Shown here one piece after another: positions 20,850 through 30,739 of a DNA stretch of 64,000 nucleotides. A program made the position numbers and the translations under genes. The notes under the pieces are model-generated. The model saw only the letters and a list, made by a program, of their open reading frames with translations, did no database searches and was not told the origin of the DNA. Source of the stretch: Klebsiella aerogenes KCTC 2190 (GTDB lineage: Bacteria > Pseudomonadota > Gammaproteobacteria > Enterobacterales > Enterobacteriaceae); NCBI RefSeq assembly GCF_000215745.1, contig NC_015663.1, positions 4,340,001 to 4,404,000 of the forward strand. Direction: 5' to 3'. Position 1 is the first letter of the stretch. Each line of letters opens with the position of its first letter.

Positions 20850-20901
20850 AGGTTACATTAATATGACCAGATGTCAATGAATGATATTCATTCTCATTAT
20901 C
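20850..20901 (-). promoter_or_regulatory. Fur box and promoter of the immunity-microcin genes
   Basis: On the minus strand GATAATGAGAATGAATATC (20901-20883) matches 16 of 19 positions of the classic Fur box. A perfect -35 TTGACA follows at 20877-20872, with a TAACCT -10 candidate 16 bp further on (20855-20850). Iron-repressed expression is expected, as for ColV. The 150-bp leader down to the immunity ATG shows no convincing gene. Confidence 0.75.
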
Positions 20902-20982
20902 GATATTGTGCTGAACCACCGCTATAGTTATCAATACAACCTCGATGTAGCTATATCCTTCTGCGCTTTTTCTAATTTCTGT

Positions 20983-21004
20983 TATTGTGATGTAGATCAT
21001 ATTT
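20983..21004. promoter_or_regulatory. CRP-type site
   Basis: The 22-bp sequence centred on TGTGATGTAGATCATA matches 18 of 22 positions of the CRP consensus. It lies between the microcin promoter (reading left) and the gapC promoter (reading right), about 95 bp before the gapC -10. Confidence 0.6.
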
Positions 21005-21075
21005 ACCACTCAACACCGCATGAAATAGCGAACAATGGTAGGCACTCTTTTTGTTGTGCTGTCGCGGTAAGAACA

Positions 21076-21105
21076 TTGGAACCACCTCCGACCCGGCGTT
21101 ATACT
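21076..21105 (+). promoter_or_regulatory. Candidate gapC promoter
   Basis: TTGGAA at 21076-21081 and TATACT at 21100-21105 with an 18-bp spacer. It would give a leader of about 165 nt before the gapC start. Confidence 0.5.
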
Positions 21106-21147
21106 TCCTTCGCACCATCTGGCTCCACGTGACAGTTACTGAAGACG

Positions 21148-21238
21148 CTTCAGGCAGGTAACTTAGCAATAGAAACACCGCAGGTGAACTGCTAAGCCGC
21201 TGAAAGTAAATAGTTTACTCTCCCCGCTCTGCCTGAAG
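21148..21238 (+). promoter_or_regulatory. Structured 5' leader of gapC
   Basis: CTTCAGGCAG (21148-21157) pairs perfectly with CTGCCTGAAG (21229-21238), enclosing CTTAGCA/TGCTAAG (21162-21168 with 21190-21196) and AGTAAA-TAG-TTTACT (21205-21219). This nested fold in a long leader suggests RNA-level control or stability; I do not recognise a known riboswitch class. Confidence 0.45.
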
Positions 21239-21277
21239 AAGTTTTAACGTATCAACTTCACCACCAGGAGAATATCC

Positions 21278-22276
21278 ATGAGCAAACTTGGGATTAATGG
21301 ATTTGGTCGTATAGGACGTTTAGTACTTCGCCGCCTGTTAGAAGTAAATAGCCCGCTGGAGGTCGTGGCCATCAACGATCTCACCTCACCGAAAGTCTTA
21401 GCCTACCTGCTTAAACATGACTCTAACTACGGTCCTTTCCCATGGAGCGTTGATTTTACAGAAGATGCGCTGATCGTTAATGGTAAAAAAATCACCGTTT
21501 ATGCGGAAAAAGAGGCTCAGCATATTCCGTGGAAAGCCGCAGGCGCTGAGGTGATTGTTGAATGTACCGGTTTCTATACGTCGGCGGAAAAATCGCAGGC
21601 GCACCTGACCGCCGGCGCGAAGAAAGTGCTGATTTCCGCCCCTGCCGGCGAGATGAAAACCATCGTTTATCACGTTAACGACGACACCATGAGCCCGGAT
21701 GATACCATCATTTCGGTTGCATCCTGCACCACCAACTGTCTGGCGCCAATGGCTAAAGTGCTCAACGATGCTTTCGGCATTACCGTGGGCACCATGACCA
21801 CTATTCACGCTTATACCGGTACGCAATCGCTGGTGGACGGGCCGCGTGGCAAAGACCTGCGCGCCTCGCGAGCGGCGGCGGAAAACATTATTCCGCACAC
21901 CACCGGCGCGGCAAAAGCCATTGGTCTGGTGATTCCGGAACTCAGCGGGAAACTGAAAGGTCACGCCCAGCGCGTGCCGACTAAAACCGGCTCAGTGACG
22001 GAACTGGTTTCCGTATTGGCGAAGAAAGTCACCGCTGAAGAGGTTAATCAGGCCATGAAAAATGCGGCGGCGAACAATGAATCTTTTGGCTACACCGAAG
22101 AGGAAATTGTCTCCTCCGACATTATTGGCAGCCATTTCGGCTCAATCTATGATGCGACTCAACTGGAGATCATGGAAGCCGGCGGCGTACAGCTCGTGAA
22201 AACCGTGGCCTGGTACGATAACGAGTACGGCTTTGTTACCCAGCTTGTCCGCGTACTGGATAAATTCGCGAAGTAA
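21278..22276 (+). CDS. gapC: Glyceraldehyde-3-phosphate dehydrogenase C
   Basis: A 332-residue type I GAPDH with NAD-binding [10 protein letters not shown], the catalytic Cys in [12 protein letters not shown] and the His in [12 protein letters not shown]. In E. coli K-12 gapC is a pseudogene beside cybB; here it is intact and full length. The AGGAG six bases before the ATG is good. Position next to ydcF agrees with the enterobacterial gapC neighbourhood. It probably supplements GapA under particular carbon conditions, consistent with the CRP-like site upstream. Confidence 0.92.
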   Translation: MSKLGINGFGRIGRLVLRRLLEVNSPLEVVAINDLTSPKVLAYLLKHDSNYGPFPWSVDFTEDALIVNGKKITVYAEKEAQHIPWKAAGAEVIVECTGFYTSAEKSQAHLTAGAKKVLISAPAGEMKTIVYHVNDDTMSPDDTIISVASCTTNCLAPMAKVLNDAFGITVGTMTTIHAYTGTQSLVDGPRGKDLRASRAAAENIIPHTTGAAKAIGLVIPELSGKLKGHAQRVPTKTGSVTELVSVLAKKVTAEEVNQAMKNAAANNESFGYTEEEIVSSDIIGSHFGSIYDATQLEIMEAGGVQLVKTVAWYDNEYGFVTQLVRVLDKFAK

Positions 22277-22287
22277 ACTCAGAACCA

Positions 22288-22314
22288 GCGGATAGCTGCG
22301 GCTATCCGCCTTTC
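22288..22314 (+). terminator. Terminator after gapC
   Basis: GCGGATAGC-TGCG-GCTATCCGC followed by CTTTCT, 12 bp after the stop; it may also serve the convergent ydcF. Confidence 0.8.
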
Positions 22315-22317
22315 TCC

Positions 22318-23109
22318 CTACCCCAGCGTTCTGGCGTTCAGCGCCTCGCTCAATAGCGTATCTTCACGCAAGCATTGCCACGCCGCGCTAACATCGTGTG
22401 GGAAATCGACGTGGGTAATAAACCCTTTACCGTAGGGGCCATAACCCTGCGCGTTATCCAGCAGACGCGGCAGCTCGCCAAGCAGCAGCGCCAGATAACG
22501 CCCCACCGGCCACAATCCACTATCGTCTCCGCTGAATCTCAGGCCAGCAGCGCTGTTTTCAAGCCGCGGCGAACAACCGGGATAGCTCCACCACTGCGGC
22601 TGCGCCGGTGCCTCCTGCCAGACGCGGGCAAAGGTCGCCATCGTCCGACGCTGCATCGTCGGATCCTGAATCACCACGCCAGAGGAATGATCCAGCCCAC
22701 GCTCTTCCAGTAACCGGCGGGTAAACCACGCGTTTTCGCCGCAGTTGGTTGAACGGTCTTCCACCACAATGCGATCGCGCGGAATTTGCCAGAATTGTTC
22801 GGCGATGTCCGCCAGGATATGCGATTCCGGACGCCCCTCTACCTGCAGCGCCTGATAGTGCGGATGCTTTTGTACGGCGTCGTAAAGAAAGGTCGTCGAA
22901 TGACCAATACCGCCGCTTATCAATAGTGGAATCTGCCTCTGAGCCGCGAGCCGACAGGCGGCGTCAATGGTCGGGATCACCGCGTTACCGGCCAACACCG
23001 CAATCTGCGGCTGCGCATTCTGCGGCAAATCATCCTGCGCCAACCAGTCGCCGATGAGATTGGCCGCCGCTAACGTGTCGTGTGAAAGCGCCGGGAAATG
23101 CTCTGTCAT
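22318..23109 (-). CDS. ydcF: YdcF, DUF218 / SanA-ElyC-like protein
   Basis: A 263-residue Rossmann-like DUF218 protein matching E. coli YdcF (266 residues), which binds S-adenosylmethionine in vitro; its role is unknown. Conserved DUF218 segments are LISGGIGHST, PESHILADIAEQF and EDRSTNCGENAWFT. No signal peptide, so it is cytoplasmic, unlike membrane-anchored SanA/ElyC. It follows the amino-acid permease gene in the same direction after a terminator. Confidence 0.9.
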   Translation of the reverse strand: MTEHFPALSHDTLAAANLIGDWLAQDDLPQNAQPQIAVLAGNAVIPTIDAACRLAAQRQIPLLISGGIGHSTTFLYDAVQKHPHYQALQVEGRPESHILADIAEQFWQIPRDRIVVEDRSTNCGENAWFTRRLLEERGLDHSSGVVIQDPTMQRRTMATFARVWQEAPAQPQWWSYPGCSPRLENSAAGLRFSGDDSGLWPVGRYLALLLGELPRLLDNAQGYGPYGKGFITHVDFPHDVSAAWQCLREDTLLSEALNARTLG

Positions 23110-23177
23110 ACCCTTTCCTTCTTCTGTCCTGATCCAACAATGAAGTGTCGGGCGACATCATAAACCGCGCTACGGCG

Positions 23178-23214
23178 AAAAGGAAAATCCGGCAGCCACG
23201 CTTCAGCTGCCGGG
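23178..23214 (-). terminator. Terminator after the ast-linked permease
   Basis: On the minus strand CCGGCAGC-TGAAGCGTG-GCTGCCGG is followed by ATTTTCCTTTT, directly past the permease stop. Confidence 0.85.
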
Positions 23215-23219
23215 TATCA

Positions 23220-24656
23220 TCAGGCGCTGGCGTTATCCAATGCCAGTTGCCCTTCGCGCTTCTGTTTCACTTTCCAGAAGCACCATAGCGCAACAAACCA
23301 CAGCGGCGAGGCCATCAGCGCCAGCAGCGTATCCGGGTCGAAAATCATAATGAAGATTGAGAAGGCGAAAAATAGCAGGCTCAGCCAGCACATCACCACT
23401 CCCGCCGGCATTTTGAATTTCGACCGCGCGTGCAGGTCCGGGCGTTTATGGCGATACACCAGGTACGCCACGAGGATCATACCCCAGCTGAAAACCACCA
23501 TGATCGCCGCCAGCGTTGAAACGATGGTGAACAACGTCATCACGTTTGGCACCAGGAACAGCAGTAACGTACCGCTTAGCATGCAGAAGCAGGAGAACAG
23601 CAGGCTACGTACCGGAATGCGGGTATTACGCGATAGTATACGGAACTGCCAGTGCGCATGTTTTTCCACCGACAGGCCGTACAGCATGCGGGTACTGGAA
23701 TAAACGCCGCTGTTCGCCGACGACATTGCCGACGTCAAGGCGACAAAGTTTATCACCGCCGCGGCGGCAGGTAGCCCGGCCTTGGCGAACAGGGTCACGA
23801 ACGGACTGGCATCCGGCGAGACGCCCGGCCATGAAGCCACGGCAATAATCACCACCATCGACAGCAGATAGAAAATAATGATGCGCAGCGGCAGCGCGTT
23901 AATCGCCTTCGGCAGGATGCGCTCAGGATCGCGTGTTTCCGCCGTCATGGTGCCGAGCAGCTCAATACCGGTGAAGGAGAAGATCGCTATCTGGAAACCG
24001 GCGAAGAAACCGGTCACCCCGTGCGGCATAAAGGCCGTCGGGTCGGTGATATGGCCTAACGAAGCCTTCACGCCGTCCGGCGAAGTCCAGCCGATAGCAA
24101 TCATCCACGCGCCGGTTAAAATCAGCGCAATAATGGTGATGACCTTAATCAGCGCAAACCAGAATTCGGCCTCGCCGAACATTTTTACCGACAACAAATT
24201 AAACAAGAACAGGATCCCAAGCGTACTCAACGCGGGCATCCATGCCGACATCTCCGGAAACCAGTACTGCATATAGCTGCCGCAAACCACCACGTCGGCG
24301 ATACAGGTCACCACCCAGCTAAGCCAGTAGGTCCAGCCCAGATAGAAACTGGCCTGCGGGCCAAGATAGTCGCCGACGAAATCCGCAAACGAACGGTAAT
24401 CCAGGCGGGTCAGCAACAGCTCCCCCATCGCCCGCATCACCATATAGGTAAAGAAACCTACCAGTAGATAGATAAGCAGAATGGATGTTCCGGCGACGGC
24501 GATGTTTCTGCCCGCCCCCATAAACAGTCCGGTGCCGATAGCGCCGCCCAGCGCAATCATCTGAATGTGCCGGGCGCCAAGGCCGCGTTTGAGCTGCGAC
24601 GGGCACTCCCCGTCGGTGGCAGGATGAACCAGCCCCTCTCGTTGATGTTCAGTCAT
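23220..24656 (-). CDS. Amino-acid permease, AAT family (CycA-like)
   Basis: A 478-residue twelve-helix APC-superfamily permease. The AAT signature is strong: RHIQMIALGGAIGTGLFMGA near the N-terminus, FAGFQIAIFSFTGIELLG and SSANSGVYSSTRMLYGL. It is most like CycA (D-serine/D-alanine/glycine) among the enterobacterial paralogs, but it is only 10 bp downstream of astE, so it is probably the last gene of the ast operon and may import arginine, ornithine or another substrate feeding that route. Substrate is therefore open. Confidence 0.85.
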   Translation of the reverse strand: MTEHQREGLVHPATDGECPSQLKRGLGARHIQMIALGGAIGTGLFMGAGRNIAVAGTSILLIYLLVGFFTYMVMRAMGELLLTRLDYRSFADFVGDYLGPQASFYLGWTYWLSWVVTCIADVVVCGSYMQYWFPEMSAWMPALSTLGILFLFNLLSVKMFGEAEFWFALIKVITIIALILTGAWMIAIGWTSPDGVKASLGHITDPTAFMPHGVTGFFAGFQIAIFSFTGIELLGTMTAETRDPERILPKAINALPLRIIIFYLLSMVVIIAVASWPGVSPDASPFVTLFAKAGLPAAAAVINFVALTSAMSSANSGVYSSTRMLYGLSVEKHAHWQFRILSRNTRIPVRSLLFSCFCMLSGTLLLFLVPNVMTLFTIVSTLAAIMVVFSWGMILVAYLVYRHKRPDLHARSKFKMPAGVVMCWLSLLFFAFSIFIMIFDPDTLLALMASPLWFVALWCFWKVKQKREGQLALDNASA

Positions 24657-24666
24657 GTTGATTCCT

Positions 24667-25662
24667 TCAAGCAGGCATGGAAAGGCTTGGCGCGGTAGCG
24701 GTCAGCAACAGCCCGGCGCGTTGACCGGCGGCGACGCCCGCATTCGGAAACAGGATGTAGGGGGCGTCAGCATTGACCACCCAGGTTTTCTGTGCCTGAC
24801 GGGCGATTTCATAGCCTGCCGGCAGCGCGGTAAAGTTTTCAATTTTCGGGTCGAGATTAAGGGTAAAACCGTTCTCGCTCTTGATGATGCTCTGCTGCAC
24901 CACAAAGTATTCGACCGGCGCTTTGCTCCGCGGCGGCATGATGCCGTCGGCGATCAGCGCGCCGATCGCCAGTTCGGTGGCGGCAAACAAGCGCAAATCA
25001 TTTTCACCGAATGGCATCACTTTCCCCAGTTCCAGCGTGGCGCTTTGCGCGCCGAACTTCTCGCTGGTGAAGTGGGTAAAGGTGCCGCCCGGTTCGGTAT
25101 GGCGCACGATGGCGTCCATACCGCTGGCCTGCAACAGCTGATAAAAATCCGCGCTGTAGTCGCCATCATGAGCGGGGAGCAGCGCGAACTGCCGATATTT
25201 TGACCCGCGAATGGCGGTATGCAGATCGAGATGCGTGCGCGGCACCTTGCCGTGAACATCGGCGCTACGGAAGAAGGCCTGTACGGCCATCTCCAGTTCA
25301 AAAGCGCGACGCGACTCGTTACCCGGCATCGCCGCCAGATGGCGGCCGCCAAACAGCCGGTTGAGATCGTTATGCAGATAGCGACGGCCGGCGCGAATGG
25401 CGGGCAGATTGCCGAACACCACCAGCAGCGCGTGGGTCAGCGGCTGCTCGCCCAGGCTTAATCCCTGCAGGATCTGCAGCAACATTTCAATCGGCGCGGT
25501 TTCGTTACCGTGCACCCCGGCAGAAAGCACCGTCGCCTGTCGCCATGACGTTTTTGGCAGCAGTTGCAGAATGCCATCGCCTAACCAACTGGCTTCGATA
25601 GTCGGCGGAAAGGTCCATGTCTGCAGTTTACAATGCAGTAAATCGTTGACGTTTTGTTCCAT
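24667..25662 (-). CDS. astE: Succinylglutamate desuccinylase
   Basis: A 331-residue zinc-dependent M14-like hydrolase that splits N-succinylglutamate into succinate and glutamate, the last step of the arginine succinyltransferase pathway. Zinc ligands are seen in SAGVHGNETAPIE (His and Glu) and HLDLHTAIRG (His); the catalytic Glu lies in TLELGKVMPFG. The start at 25662 is preferred because AAGGGG lies six bases upstream; an upstream ATG at 25689 would lie inside astB. Confidence 0.92.
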   Translation of the reverse strand: MEQNVNDLLHCKLQTWTFPPTIEASWLGDGILQLLPKTSWRQATVLSAGVHGNETAPIEMLLQILQGLSLGEQPLTHALLVVFGNLPAIRAGRRYLHNDLNRLFGGRHLAAMPGNESRRAFELEMAVQAFFRSADVHGKVPRTHLDLHTAIRGSKYRQFALLPAHDGDYSADFYQLLQASGMDAIVRHTEPGGTFTHFTSEKFGAQSATLELGKVMPFGENDLRLFAATELAIGALIADGIMPPRSKAPVEYFVVQQSIIKSENGFTLNLDPKIENFTALPAGYEIARQAQKTWVVNADAPYILFPNAGVAAGQRAGLLLTATAPSLSMPA

Positions 25663-25672
25663 TCCCGGCCCC

Positions 25673-27013
25673 TTATCGCTGGAAGTCATAAATCGCGCCC
25701 AGATGTAAAATCTGCGTCAGCTCATCCAGCGCCTGATAAACCTCGCGCAGCAGCTGCGGGTCGGCGAGGTCGCTGGCATGCAGGCGATCGCGATAATGCT
25801 TTTCAACCCACGCGGTCAGCTGCCGGTAGCGTTCGTCATTCATCAGGCTGTGAGCGTTGACCGCCGCGCGCTCGGCATCGTTAAGCACAACCCGCAGACG
25901 TAAACAGGCCGGGCCGCCGCCGTTGCGCATGCTTTCACGTAGATCGAATGCCGCCACTTCATCGATAGGCGATGCGCTATCGGCGGCAAGAGCGGAGAGA
26001 TAACGCCAAACGTTTTCACGCTGACGGCACTCTTCCGGCACCACGATCAGCATTTTGCCATCGGCTTTGCTCAGTAACTGGCTGTTGAACAGATAAGAGG
26101 CCACCGCGTCATCGAGGCTAACCTGCTCGTCAGGGACTTCAACGCTGGTGAATGGAATATTCAGCCTGGCGTTGATCTCCTTCAGCGTCGCCAGTACCTC
26201 CCGCTGCTGCAGGAAGGCGTGCTGATGATGAAACAGCACGTGGCGGTTGCTGACGGCGATAACATCATTGTGGAATACGCCATGGTCGATAGCCTGCGGA
26301 TTTTGCTGAGCGAATACGGTGTACTGCGGGTCGAGCTGATGCAGACGCGCCACCGCTTCGCTGGCCTCCAGCGTCTGGCGTGCGGGGTATTTAGCTGGCG
26401 CAATGCCGCCGCTGGCTCGCTTACCGTAGACAAAAAACTGCACGCCCTGGCGATCATAATCCCCACAGAAACGGTTATGGTTCGCCGCCCCTTCATCACC
26501 TAAATCGCCATGCTGCGGCAGCGCCGCGTGATGCGCGAAGTAACGCTCATCGGCGAAGGTGGCCCTGAGGATGGCCGAGGTGATCGGCGCTTCCTGCATG
26601 CGGTGCAGCTTATTGTTGAGGTTCGCCACCGTAAAATGCACTTTTCCATCAGCGCTATCGGCCGACGGCGACACGGTGGCGGCGTTGGCGGTCCACATTG
26701 AGGAAGCGGAGCTAAAGGCCGACAATAGCTGCGGGGCCTCTTTAGCCGCACGCTGGATCACCTGCTCGTCGCTGCCCTGAAAACCAATACTGCGCAGCAT
26801 CGTCATATTTGGCCGCGGCTGCGGCGGCAGAATGCCCTGAACAAAGCCACGATCGGCCAGGGTCTTCATCTTATAAAGTCCCTGCAGCGCCGCCTTCTTC
26901 GGGTTAGATAAACCGTCGCGGTTGTTTTGTGACGCTTCGTTGCCTACCGACAACCCGGCGTAGTGGTGCGTTGGCCCCACCAGGCCGTCAAAATTCGCTT
27001 CAAATCCAGACAT
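25673..27013 (-). CDS. astB: N-succinylarginine dihydrolase
   Basis: A 446-residue enzyme of the amidinotransferase fold that converts N2-succinylarginine to N2-succinylornithine, two NH3 and CO2. The opening [19 protein letters not shown] is diagnostic for AstB; other conserved parts are [10 protein letters not shown] and the [12 protein letters not shown] stretch carrying the catalytic Cys. It sits 22 bp after astD and ends 10 bp before the astE start. Confidence 0.95.
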   Translation of the reverse strand: MSGFEANFDGLVGPTHHYAGLSVGNEASQNNRDGLSNPKKAALQGLYKMKTLADRGFVQGILPPQPRPNMTMLRSIGFQGSDEQVIQRAAKEAPQLLSAFSSASSMWTANAATVSPSADSADGKVHFTVANLNNKLHRMQEAPITSAILRATFADERYFAHHAALPQHGDLGDEGAANHNRFCGDYDRQGVQFFVYGKRASGGIAPAKYPARQTLEASEAVARLHQLDPQYTVFAQQNPQAIDHGVFHNDVIAVSNRHVLFHHQHAFLQQREVLATLKEINARLNIPFTSVEVPDEQVSLDDAVASYLFNSQLLSKADGKMLIVVPEECRQRENVWRYLSALAADSASPIDEVAAFDLRESMRNGGGPACLRLRVVLNDAERAAVNAHSLMNDERYRQLTAWVEKHYRDRLHASDLADPQLLREVYQALDELTQILHLGAIYDFQR

Positions 27014-27035
27014 AGTGTCCTCACAAAAACGGTTA

Positions 27036-28502
27036 TCAGAATGGCAGACCTGGCGACGTCGTCGCCGGAAGCGTCAGCGTTTCGCTGACCAGAGAAGCCA
27101 TCGGCCAGGCGCAATAATCGGCGGCATACCACGCCGAAGCGCGATGGTTGCCGGAGGCGCCGACACCGCCGAATGGCGCTTTGCTGGAGGCTCCGGTGAG
27201 CGGTTTGTTCCAGTTAACAATCCCGGCGCGCGCTTCATCGGCCAGCTTGTCGAACAGCGCCGGGTCGGCTGAAATCAGCCCCACCGCCAGACCGTAGCGG
27301 GTGTTATTGGCGATCGCGATCGCCTCATCGAACTGGTCATAACGAATCACGGTCAGCAGCGGGCCGAAGTACTCTTCATCCGGCACCGCGATCCCGGTAA
27401 CATCGATAATTCCCGGCGTCAGCACGGTTGAGCGCGGATCAGGCTGGCTCATGCGCAGCAGCACTTTGCCGCCTAGTGCTTCCAGCTTCGATTGCGCCGC
27501 CAGCATGCCCTGCGCGGCGGTTTGCGAAATTACCCCGCCCATAAACGGCTGCGGTTCGGCGTCCCATTTACCGGCGCGGATCTGCCGGCTGGCAGCAATC
27601 AGTTGTTCAAGTAGCGCATCGCCCTGTTGGCCGCGCGGGACCAGTAAACGACGCGCGCAGGTGCAGCGCTGCCCGGCGGAGATAAAGGCCGATTGAATAA
27701 TCACGTTCAGCGCCGCAACTCTATCGACAACGTCGGCCACGATCAGCGAGTTATTGCCGCCCATCTCCAGCGCCAACATTTTCTCCGGCTGGCCGCCGAG
27801 GTAGCGGTGGAAATGGAAGCCAGCGGCGGCACTCCCGGTAAACAGCACCCCGTCGATATCGCGGTTTTCCAGCAGCGCCTGGCCGGTATCTTTCGCCCCC
27901 TGCACCAGGTTTAGCACCCCATCCGGAATCCCGGCCTGCTGCCATAGCTGAACGGTGAGTTCCGCGGTCGCGGGCGTCAATTCGCTCGGTTTAAATACCA
28001 CGGTGTTACCGGCGATCAGCGCCGGGATAATATGGCCATTCGGCAGATGCCCCGGGAAGTTGTAAGGGCCAAACACCGCCATCACGCCGTGCGGCTTATG
28101 GCGCAGCAGCGCTTTGCCGTCCGGCATAGCGGACTCGCGATAACCGGTACGTTCGGCGTAGGCATCAATGGAAATCCCGGCTTTGCCGATCATCGCTTGT
28201 ACTTCGGTGCGGGTTTCCCACAGCGGCTTGCTGGTTTCACGGGAAATTAACGTCGCCAGCGCCTCTTTATTCTCTTCCAGCAGCGCCGCGAAACGCTGAA
28301 CCACGGCAATGCGTTCGCTTAATGGGCGATGCGACCAGCCATAAAACGCCTCGCGCGCGGCAGTACAGGCGGCCTGCACGTCGGCCGCGCCGGCGCTGCT
28401 CGCCTGCCATAAAATAGACTGGTCTTCCGGCGCCAGCTTGGTTAACGGCGCGCCTGCGCCCTGCTGCCACTTACCTGCTATAAACTGTGCGTTTACCGCC
28501 AT
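27036..28502 (-). CDS. astD: Succinylglutamate-semialdehyde dehydrogenase
   Basis: A 488-residue NAD-dependent aldehyde dehydrogenase that oxidises N-succinylglutamate semialdehyde. Catalytic Glu is in LALEMGGNN, catalytic Cys in [12 protein letters not shown], and the cofactor-binding [11 protein letters not shown] and TGSAAAG motifs are present. The start overlaps the astA stop by 10 bp, indicating coupled translation. Confidence 0.95.
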   Translation of the reverse strand: MAVNAQFIAGKWQQGAGAPLTKLAPEDQSILWQASSAGAADVQAACTAAREAFYGWSHRPLSERIAVVQRFAALLEENKEALATLISRETSKPLWETRTEVQAMIGKAGISIDAYAERTGYRESAMPDGKALLRHKPHGVMAVFGPYNFPGHLPNGHIIPALIAGNTVVFKPSELTPATAELTVQLWQQAGIPDGVLNLVQGAKDTGQALLENRDIDGVLFTGSAAAGFHFHRYLGGQPEKMLALEMGGNNSLIVADVVDRVAALNVIIQSAFISAGQRCTCARRLLVPRGQQGDALLEQLIAASRQIRAGKWDAEPQPFMGGVISQTAAQGMLAAQSKLEALGGKVLLRMSQPDPRSTVLTPGIIDVTGIAVPDEEYFGPLLTVIRYDQFDEAIAIANNTRYGLAVGLISADPALFDKLADEARAGIVNWNKPLTGASSKAPFGGVGASGNHRASAWYAADYCAWPMASLVSETLTLPATTSPGLPF

Positions 28503-29518
28503 GATCTGTTTTCCTCTGGATTGAGTGTCACCGCGTGAACCCGGTCGGTGGCATTGACCTGCAGGGCGTCCAGCGCCTGCTGATCGAGTGCTCCCGGCGT
28601 CTCTTGCGCGATGAGGACCGCGCGGAAATTATCAAACTGTCCGTTGGCGACGATGGTTGGCGTCGCCTGCGGCGTCATGAGTTGCAGCGCCGGCAGCGAA
28701 TAGCTCTCTCTGATAGCACGAATATTATCGGTTTCAGCTTCCAGTACCGGGCCGGCATCGAAGATGTCGACGGACCCGCGCCAGCTAAACCCCTCTTTTT
28801 CGAGAATAGCCCGCGCCGGCGCGGTGTTAGCATGAACCTGGCCTATCACCTCGCGGGCATCATCCGGCAGCAGCGAGATGTAAATCGGGTAGGCCGGCAT
28901 CAGTTCGGCGATAAAGGTTTTCATTCCTGTACCGGTGAGGCGGTCGGCATCGGCGAAAGGAATGTCGAAAAAGTGGTGCCCCAACGCATCCCAGAACGGC
29001 GAATTCCCCTGCTCGTCGCTGCGCCCGCGCAGCTCGGCGAACAGATGCGGTGAAAACCACTCGCGGAACGCGGCAATAAAGACAAACCGCGCTTTGGAGA
29101 GCAACAGGCCGTTGCGGTTCTTCTGGTACTCCGGGTCAAGAAACAGGGTACAGAGTTCGCTGTGGCCGGTATGGTCGTAGCTTAAATTGAGCAATTCCTG
29201 ATGCTTGTAAACCCCAAGCTCTTTGGATGCCCGTACCGTCTTCTGAATACGAAAATTGTAGAACGGTTCGTCGAGCCCCACCGCGACCTCAATGGCGCTG
29301 ACGCCGACAACCCGGCTCAGTTCGGTATCTTCCAGAACAAACAGAAACCCCTGTTCGCCGCGCGTCAGCTTGCCGGCAAAGGTCTCCACGCTGCGTTTGA
29401 TCCGTGCGGCGAGGCGCACGGCATCATTCGGCAGCGAAGTCATTCCCACGCCCGCCCGGGAGGCCAGGCGGACAATATCATCGAGGTCGTTTTCCCGTAC
29501 GGGACGAAATAACATCAT
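28493..29518 (-). CDS. astA: Arginine N-succinyltransferase
   Basis: A 341-residue enzyme that transfers succinyl from succinyl-CoA to the alpha-amino group of arginine, the entry step of the AST pathway. Conserved elements include [37 protein letters not shown] and [19 protein letters not shown] site precedes the ATG. It follows astC by 15 bp. Confidence 0.95.
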   Translation of the reverse strand: MMLFRPVRENDLDDIVRLASRAGVGMTSLPNDAVRLAARIKRSVETFAGKLTRGEQGFLFVLEDTELSRVVGVSAIEVAVGLDEPFYNFRIQKTVRASKELGVYKHQELLNLSYDHTGHSELCTLFLDPEYQKNRNGLLLSKARFVFIAAFREWFSPHLFAELRGRSDEQGNSPFWDALGHHFFDIPFADADRLTGTGMKTFIAELMPAYPIYISLLPDDAREVIGQVHANTAPARAILEKEGFSWRGSVDIFDAGPVLEAETDNIRAIRESYSLPALQLMTPQATPTIVANGQFDNFRAVLIAQETPGALDQQALDALQVNATDRVHAVTLNPEENRSWR

Positions 29519-29533
29519 AGGCCGTCTCCCGGA

Positions 29534-30739
29534 TTAGCTGGTTAAGCGGGCGACGGCGCGCTCAAGGCGCACAAAGGCTTCATCAATATCCGCCAGTGGA
29601 ATATTGAGCGCCGGGGCGAAACGCAGTACGTCCGGCCCGGCTATCAGCGCGATCAGTCCCTCTTCCGCCGCCAGATTGGTCAGCGCTTTAGCTTTGCCGC
29701 GCAGATGGCTTGCCAGTTCGGCGCCAATCAGCAGCCCCATTCCGCGCACGGCGCTAAAGACATCATATTTGGCGTTCAGCGCATTGAGTTTATCGACGAT
29801 AAGGGTATGGCGTTCGCCCACGCCCGCCAGCAGCGCGCTATCCATTTGCGCCAGCACGCTATTAGCGACGGTCGCCGCCAGCGGGTTGCCGCCGAAAGTC
29901 GTGCCGTGAGTACCCGGCTGGAACACCTGCGCCCAGGCCTCTTTCGCCAGCATCGCGCCAATTGGGAAGCCGCCGCCCAGCCCTTTCGCGCTGGTGAGAA
30001 TATCCGGAACCACGTTGTAATGCTGGTAAGCATACAGTTGGCCGGTACGCCCGGCGCCGGTCTGCACTTCATCAAAAATCAGCGTTGCTTCATGCTTATC
30101 GCACAGCTCGCGCAGCACCTGCAGGAATTGCGGATCCGCCGGCATGACGCCGCCCTCGCCGATAATCGGCTCGACGATGACCGCGCAGGTGCGGGAAGAG
30201 AACGCCGCTTTCACCGCGTCGATATCGTTATACGGCAGATGGGTGATGTCCTGCGGTAACGGCGCATAGTCGCTGGAGTATTTCGGCTGCCCCCCTACGG
30301 TTACGGTAAACAGAGTGCGGCCATGGAAAGAGTTTTTGAAGGCGATAATTTCGCTCTTGTCAGCGCCGAATTTGTCGTGCGCATACTTGCGCGCCAGCTT
30401 CAGCGCGGCTTCGTTGGCTTCAGCACCGGAGTTACAGAAGAAAATTTTATCGGCGAAGGTCGACTCCACCAGGGTTTTCGCCAGCTGCAGTACCGGTTCG
30501 TTGGTATAGCCGTTGCCGATGTGCCACAGCTTATCCAGCTGCGCTTTCAGCGCGTTAGCCAGCGCCGGATTCGCATGACCCAGCGCGTTAACCGCAATGC
30601 CGCCAGCCACGTCAATGTACTCTTTACCCTGCTGGTCCCAGACGCGGGAGCCCGCCGCTTTCACCGGGATAAACGGCGCGGGAGCGAAACACGGAACCAT
30701 ATAAGCATCAAAATCTTCGCGAGTGATACTGCCTGACAT
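29534..30739 (-). CDS. astC: Succinylornithine transaminase
   Basis: A 401-residue class III PLP aminotransferase that converts N-succinylornithine to the semialdehyde using 2-oxoglutarate, giving glutamate. The PLP lysine is in [14 protein letters not shown], preceded by [29 protein letters not shown] binds the phosphate. The start at 30739 is preferred over 30781 since GGAG is seven bases upstream. It is the first gene of astCADBE. The gene is close to argD and could also act on acetylornithine. Confidence 0.95.
   Translation of the reverse strand: MSGSITREDFDAYMVPCFAPAPFIPVKAAGSRVWDQQGKEYIDVAGGIAVNALGHANPALANALKAQLDKLWHIGNGYTNEPVLQLAKTLVESTFADKIFFCNSGAEANEAALKLARKYAHDKFGADKSEIIAFKNSFHGRTLFTVTVGGQPKYSSDYAPLPQDITHLPYNDIDAVKAAFSSRTCAVIVEPIIGEGGVMPADPQFLQVLRELCDKHEATLIFDEVQTGAGRTGQLYAYQHYNVVPDILTSAKGLGGGFPIGAMLAKEAWAQVFQPGTHGTTFGGNPLAATVANSVLAQMDSALLAGVGERHTLIVDKLNALNAKYDVFSAVRGMGLLIGAELASHLRGKAKALTNLAAEEGLIALIAGPDVLRFAPALNIPLADIDEAFVRLERAVARLTS

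Noticed and set aside
20881..21132. 83-codon open frame upstream of gapC
   Set aside because: It overlies the Fur box, CRP-like site and gapC promoter and has no plausible ribosome-binding site.
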